DNA from: Pirellulales bacterium
GTDB taxonomy: Bacteria > Planctomycetota > Planctomycetia > Pirellulales > Thermoguttaceae
Direction: 5' to 3'
Assembly: GCA_030605745.1 (NCBI GenBank)
Contig: JAUWHT010000301.1
Coordinates: 1-9,449 of the forward strand
DNA length: 9,449 nucleotides
Positions 6,068 through 9,449 of this stretch are shown piece after piece. The translations under genes and the position numbers were made by a program. Numbering within the stretch: position 1 is the stretch's first letter; the number at the start of each line of letters is the position of its first letter. The notes beneath the pieces were generated by a model. It did not search any database. It had not been told where the DNA came from and saw only the letters and a list, made by a program, of their open reading frames with translations.

Positions 6068-7045
6068 ATGTCTCTACGCCGTTCTCTTAGGCTGCCGATC
6101 ACGCTGGCGATCGTGATGATCGTGCTGCTGGTGGTGCTGATCATCGGCTGGGTGTTGATGTCGGTGTTTAGTGCGGTGGACGATCCGCGTTCAGCGGGCT
6201 GGTATTGGGTGATGTTGTCGGTCGGTACAACGTTCATGGTGCTGTTGCTCCTGGGCGTGGTCTTGTACCTGGTGCTGTCGATCAAGGCCATCAACCTCAG
6301 CCGCCGGCAATCGAACTTCATCGACAGCGTGACCCACGAGTTGAAATCACCCATCGCCTCGATGAAGCTCTACTTGCAGACCCTCAACCTCCGCCAGGTG
6401 AGCCAGCACGAGCAGACCGACTTCTACCGGTTCATGCTCGAAGACGTCGAGCGGCTGGACCACCTGATTAACCAGATGCTCGACGCCGGGCGGTTGGAGT
6501 CGGGCCACGTGGACGCCGAGGCGGAAGACATGGACCTGGGGGAACTGCTCCGCGAATGTGCCCAAGCGGTCTGCCTCCGTTACCGTGTGCCCGCCGACAC
6601 TGTCCGACTGGACCTCGAGGAGTGCAACCTATGGGCGCGGCGGGTGGACCTGGACATGATCTTTCGCAACCTGCTGGATAACGCGGTAAAATACGCCGGC
6701 AACCCGCCTCTGGTCGAGGTCACCCTGCGCGGCCTGTCCGACGGCGGCCTGATCGCGCGGATCGGCGATAACGGCCGGGGGATCCCGCCCAAGCTGCGGC
6801 GGAAGATATTCGGCCGCTTCGTCCGATTGGGAATGGAACTTAAGCGTGAGAAGCCCGGCACCGGCCTGGGACTCTACATCGCGCGGACTGTGATCCGACG
6901 GCTCCACGGCCGAATCCGGGTGCGCGATCGCGAACCAAGCCCGGGGACCGTCTTTGAGGTGCAACTACCTTGCGCTCCGACCCAGAAACCGGGAGCAGAA
7001 ATTGATAATTGCAAATTGAAAATTGCAAATTGGCCGAAGAACTAA
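6068..7045 (+). CDS. Membrane sensor histidine kinase
   Basis: This 325-aa kinase has two predicted membrane segments (about 10-33 and 45-70) joined by a loop of only about 11 residues. The cytoplasmic HisKA domain has FIDSVTHELKSP (84-95, phospho-acceptor His90). The ATP-binding domain follows: N box NLLDNAVKYA (201-210), G1 DNGRGIP (234-240) and G2 GTGLGLY (264-270). There is no HAMP, PAS or sizeable periplasmic domain, so sensing must be within the membrane or through a partner. The ATG at 6068 is preceded by AAAGG about 6 nt upstream; a reading from 6011 would begin inside a repeat. The usual kinase end is near GTVFEVQLP (293-301). The remaining 24 residues, ending NCKLKIANWPKN, are encoded partly by an AT-rich intergenic-type repeat. 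The cognate regulator starts 17 nt after the stop. The signal is unknown. Confidence 0.9.
   Translation: MSLRRSLRLPITLAIVMIVLLVVLIIGWVLMSVFSAVDDPRSAGWYWVMLSVGTTFMVLLLLGVVLYLVLSIKAINLSRRQSNFIDSVTHELKSPIASMKLYLQTLNLRQVSQHEQTDFYRFMLEDVERLDHLINQMLDAGRLESGHVDAEAEDMDLGELLRECAQAVCLRYRVPADTVRLDLEECNLWARRVDLDMIFRNLLDNAVKYAGNPPLVEVTLRGLSDGGLIARIGDNGRGIPPKLRRKIFGRFVRLGMELKREKPGTGLGLYIARTVIRRLHGRIRVRDREPSPGTVFEVQLPCAPTQKPGAEIDNCKLKIANWPKN
7001..7032. repeat. AT-rich 'attgcaaattga' repeat inside the kinase 3' end
   Basis: This low-GC stretch in a GC-rich window contains attgcaaattgaaaattgc (7008-7026). The same 19 nt with one change recur at 9309-9327 in non-coding sequence. Here it supplies the last codons of the kinase and most of the kinase-regulator junction. 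Confidence 0.75.
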
Positions 7046-7062
7046 CCAATGGATTGCACAAG

Positions 7063-7788
<726 letters not shown>

Positions 7789-7794
<6 letters not shown>

Positions 7795-7860
7795 AGCCGC
7801 GACCGCTGGTCGCGCAAATGTGCGCCATAAAGCCGCGACCGCTGGTCGCGCAAATGTGCG
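7789..7860. repeat. Perfect 36-bp tandem duplication spanning the regulator stop codon
   Basis: Units 7789-7824 and 7825-7860 are identical. Each begins CCATAAAG, so the first unit holds the regulator's last codon and TAA stop. Each contains a 7-bp stem cgcgacc-gct-ggtcgcg, giving two identical hairpins just after the coding region. They may end or stabilise the transcript, although no T-run follows. Confidence 0.85.
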
Positions 7861-8191
7861 GAGCGGCCCGAAGGGACGAGAGATAGTCGCCCAGAGCGTC
7901 AGCCTGTAATAATAGCCGGGACACAACGCGTCGCGGGAATGCACCCGTGGGGCGTTGCGCGGGCGGCTATTGCAACTACAAGAATGCAGCATAAGCTGCT
8001 CCCGGCCGGCGCAGAAAAATACCGAAGCGGACGGTACACTGAGGTTGGCGCTCCGGTAAACCGGATTGAGTAGCTCTTGGAGCCAGAGTCCTGACGCCCC
8101 AGGTCGTGACCTCTACCCTGGAATTTGGACCGGTACTCGGCCGCTTCGGCAATATGAACTATGTCATACAATTCCCGGAAGTCAAGAAAGT
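7861..8191. other. Gene-free stretch with several nested RNA-type stems
   Basis: I see no credible protein gene here. On the plus strand, potential stems include: a nested hairpin 7911-7971 with AATAGCCG/CGGCTATT (7911-7918 / 7964-7971), CAACGC/GCGTTG (7924-7929 / 7952-7957) and CGGG/CCCG (7934-7937 / 7944-7947); a small hairpin GCAGC/GCTGC (7986-7999); and a closing 9-bp stem ccgaagcgg/ccgcttcgg (8022-8030 / 8141-8149). The last encloses gaggt/acctc (8041-8045 / 8109-8113 region), ggcg/cgcc, tccggtaaaccgga and gctcttggagc. An overlapping hairpin, aggtcgtgacct (8101-8112), would compete with the gaggt/acctc pairing. No known RNA family is recognised. It may be a non-coding RNA, a leader for the gene at 8280, or decayed repeat sequence. 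Confidence 0.35.
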
Positions 8192-8261
8192 GTAGGGTGG
8201 GTGCTTGCACCCACGTGTCCGGAGGACCGCGAGTTCACGTGGGTGCAAGCACCCACCCTAC
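8192..8261. repeat. Perfect 26-bp inverted repeat upstream of the second UroD-like gene
   Basis: Arms 8192-8217 and 8236-8261 are perfect inverted copies containing gtagggtgggtgc and its complement, separated by 18 nt. Each arm is partly self-complementary (gggtgc-tt-gcaccc). The element ends 5 nt before the GGGAG ribosome-binding site of the next gene, so a transcript crossing it would fold strongly beside the start of translation. I recall similar sequences as dispersed repeats in planctomycete genomes. Confidence 0.85.
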
Positions 8262-8279
8262 GCCTGGGAGAAGATTCCT

Positions 8280-9293
8280 ATGAACGGACGCCAGCGGCTG
8301 CTCGCCATGTTCGACGGTCGGCCGGTCGATTGCCTGCCGCTTATGCCCATTACGATGATGTTTGCCGCCGATCAGGTGGGTGTGAAGTACGGCAAGTACG
8401 TGACCGACTATCGGCTGCTGGTCGAGGGGCAGATTGTCACGGCTGAGAAGTTCGATTTCGATTATGTCTCGTGCATTTCCGACCCTACCCGGGAAGCGGC
8501 CGATTGCGGGGCGGCCATCCGATACTTCGACGACCAGCCGCCGGCGGTGGACGAGACCCGGGCGCTATTGGCCGACAAGAGCCTGCTCGGCCGGCTTAAG
8601 GTCCCCGATCCGCTCGGTGGCGGGCGGATGCACGACCGGGTCAACGCCGCGGCGCTGTTAAAGCAGCGCGTCGGGCAGAAGAAGCTGATCGAGGGCTGGA
8701 TCGAAGGCCCCTGCGCCGAAGCGGCCGATCTGCGGGGAATCAACACCCTGATGACCGACTTCTTCGACGATCCGGCCTTTGTGCGCGACCTGTTCGACTT
8801 CATCCTGGAGATGGAGTTGCGGTTCGCCCGAGCGCAAGTCGACGCCGGCATCGACATCATGGGCGTCGGCGACGCCGCCGCCTCACTGGTCGGACCACAA
8901 ATCTACGAACAGTTTATCCTGCCTTACGAACAGAAGATGGTCGACGCCTTGCACAAGCTGGGGGCCAAGGTGCGGTTGCACATCTGCGGCAACATCGGCC
9001 GGATTCTGGGGGGTATCGGTTCCTTGGGCTGCGACATGGTGGACATCGACTGGATGGTTCCGCTGGCGCAGTGCCGCCGGGAGATGGGGCCGCAGCAGGT
9101 CCTGGCCGGCAACATCGACCCGGTGACCGTGCTGCGCAACGGCACGCCCGAATCGATCACCCGGGCGATCGCCGAGTGTCACCGCCAGTCTGGCACGCGA
9201 TACATCGTGGCTGCCGGTTGCGAGGTCACCCGCGATACGCCGGAGGAAAACCTTTTGGCCCTGCGCGACTACGCCCGAAATGCACCAGTCTGA
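8280..9293 (+). CDS. UroD/MtaA-family cobamide-type methyltransferase
   Basis: This 337-aa UroD-superfamily protein has the features of the corrinoid-dependent MtaA/MtbA/CmuA group. It begins MNGRQRLLAMFDGRPVDCLP (1-20). IEGPCAEAADLRG (141-153), the family's GP segment, is followed by GVGDAAASLVGPQIYEQFILP (195-215) and LHICGNIG (233-240), with zinc-type His234-x-Cys236. Next come AGNIDP (276-281), RNGTPESI (286-293) and AAGCEVTRDTPEEN (311-324, Cys314). The Cys236 to Cys314 spacing of 78 is nearly that of the two cysteine ligands of archaeal MtaA/MtbA. It probably transfers methyl between a corrinoid protein and a thiol or other acceptor. The ATG at 8280 has GGGAG about 9 nt upstream (8266-8270); a longer reading would translate the inverted repeat at 8192-8261. 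Unlike the protein at 2693-3898, all three zinc ligands appear intact. The natural methyl donor and acceptor are unknown. Confidence 0.88.
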   Translation: MNGRQRLLAMFDGRPVDCLPLMPITMMFAADQVGVKYGKYVTDYRLLVEGQIVTAEKFDFDYVSCISDPTREAADCGAAIRYFDDQPPAVDETRALLADKSLLGRLKVPDPLGGGRMHDRVNAAALLKQRVGQKKLIEGWIEGPCAEAADLRGINTLMTDFFDDPAFVRDLFDFILEMELRFARAQVDAGIDIMGVGDAAASLVGPQIYEQFILPYEQKMVDALHKLGAKVRLHICGNIGRILGGIGSLGCDMVDIDWMVPLAQCRREMGPQQVLAGNIDPVTVLRNGTPESITRAIAECHRQSGTRYIVAAGCEVTRDTPEENLLALRDYARNAPV

Positions 9294-9301
9294 TGAGGGA
9301 T

Positions 9302-9327
9302 ATTGCAAATTGCAAATTGAGAATTGC
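9302..9327. repeat. Second copy of the AT-rich 'attgcaaattga' repeat
   Basis: attgcaaattgagaattgc (9309-9327) matches 7008-7026 at 18 of 19 positions, in the same orientation, and is preceded by another attgcaa unit. Here it lies 9 nt after the stop codon of the second UroD-like gene, in non-coding DNA. Confidence 0.75.
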
Positions 9328-9401
9328 CTGACTCTAACCTTTTCTATGTGTGGACAATTGAACAGCAAACCGGGCTCGCCTTGAACACCGACATTCGCCA
9401 T

Positions 9402-9426
9402 CCTTCCTCTGTTATCACGGAGGAGG
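9402..9426 (+). promoter_or_regulatory. Ribosome-binding site with a possible sequestering hairpin
   Basis: GGAGGAGG (9419-9426) is a strong Shine-Dalgarno sequence 7 nt before ATG 9434. Upstream CCTTCCTC (9402-9409) can pair with it: five contiguous base pairs, one bulge and two more, over a 10-nt loop. This would hide the ribosome-binding site in the mRNA. Only the pairing potential is visible. Confidence 0.4.
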
Positions 9427-9433
9427 GACGAGA

Positions 9434-9449
9434 ATGGACGCTCAACGAC
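9434..9449 (+). CDS. Start of a gene cut by the window edge
   Basis: The ATG at 9434 follows AGGAGG (9421-9426) with 7-nt spacing. Only MDAQR is visible before the window ends, so the family cannot be named. It lies downstream of the second UroD-like gene in the same direction and, by context, could encode a corrinoid-system component, but nothing in these five residues shows this. Confidence 0.55.

Noticed and set aside
8040..8100. Cobalamin riboswitch (gagccagagtcctgacgcc looks a little like a B12 box)
   Set aside because: The required GCCAGGAnACCtGCC-type box and the upstream conserved core elements are not present; the likeness is superficial. A covariance-model search would settle it.
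7861..8191. tRNA, tmRNA, SRP RNA or RNase P RNA
   Set aside because: The diagnostic conserved segments (T-loop GGTTCGAATCC, SRP GGAAGCAGCC, RNase P GAGGAAAGTCC) were looked for and not seen.
7899..8210. A 103-aa minus-strand protein
   Set aside because: No recognised domain, no ribosome-binding site, begins inside the 26-bp inverted repeat, and covers the region of plus-strand stems.
8205..8279. A longer start (TTG 8205) for the second UroD-like protein
   Set aside because: It would translate the 26-bp inverted repeat; the ATG at 8280 has a good ribosome-binding site and gives the usual family N-terminus.

Overview
The window is GC-rich, densely coding bacterial chromosome. It looks like an uncultured planctomycete (Phycisphaerae-like or a relative). 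The reasons are an 87-aa protein of a small family I associate with planctomycetes (PFxPFxIHLxDG...VRHPE), frequent palindromic intergenic repeats containing CGTTTAGCCGCCGGGC or GTAGGGTGGGTGC, AT-rich 'attgcaaattga' intergenic repeats, and abundant UroD-like methyltransferases. The taxonomic call is inference; no rRNA or marker gene is present.

Layout: 1-149 is a long imperfect palindrome. 186-1055 (+) is a pterin-binding (methyltetrahydrofolate:corrinoid) methyltransferase. 1058-1556 (-) is a two-gene unit: an 87-aa planctomycete-type protein followed by a DUF433 protein. 1557-1806 is a divergent control region with a strong minus-strand promoter, a short inverted repeat and a tandem 11-bp repeat. 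1807-2676 (+) is a homocysteine S-methyltransferase module, followed 16 nt later by a UroD/MtaA-like protein (2693-3898, +). A 112-bp compound palindrome (3927-4038) separates this from a convergent B12-binding-type radical SAM enzyme (4053-5780, -). 5975-6004 is a good sigma70-type promoter for a two-component pair: a histidine kinase (6068-7045) and an OmpR-type regulator (7063-7794). 7795-8279 is a 485-bp gene-free stretch with a perfect 36-bp tandem duplication, several nested RNA-type stems and a perfect 26-bp inverted repeat. 8280-9293 (+) is a second UroD/MtaA-like protein with an intact zinc-ligand pattern. The start of a further gene appears at 9434.

How the genes may work together: the pterin-binding, homocysteine-binding and UroD/MtaA-type modules all belong to families that pass methyl groups to or from a corrinoid cofactor. 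Together they look like parts of a disassembled corrinoid methyl-transfer system, a split methionine synthase or a C1/demethylation pathway. No small corrinoid carrier protein (MtbC/MttC-like) and no corrinoid-reactivating ATPase is visible, so they would have to lie outside the window. The radical SAM enzyme may also be cobalamin dependent. The two-component system could control neighbouring genes, but nothing in the sequence proves this.
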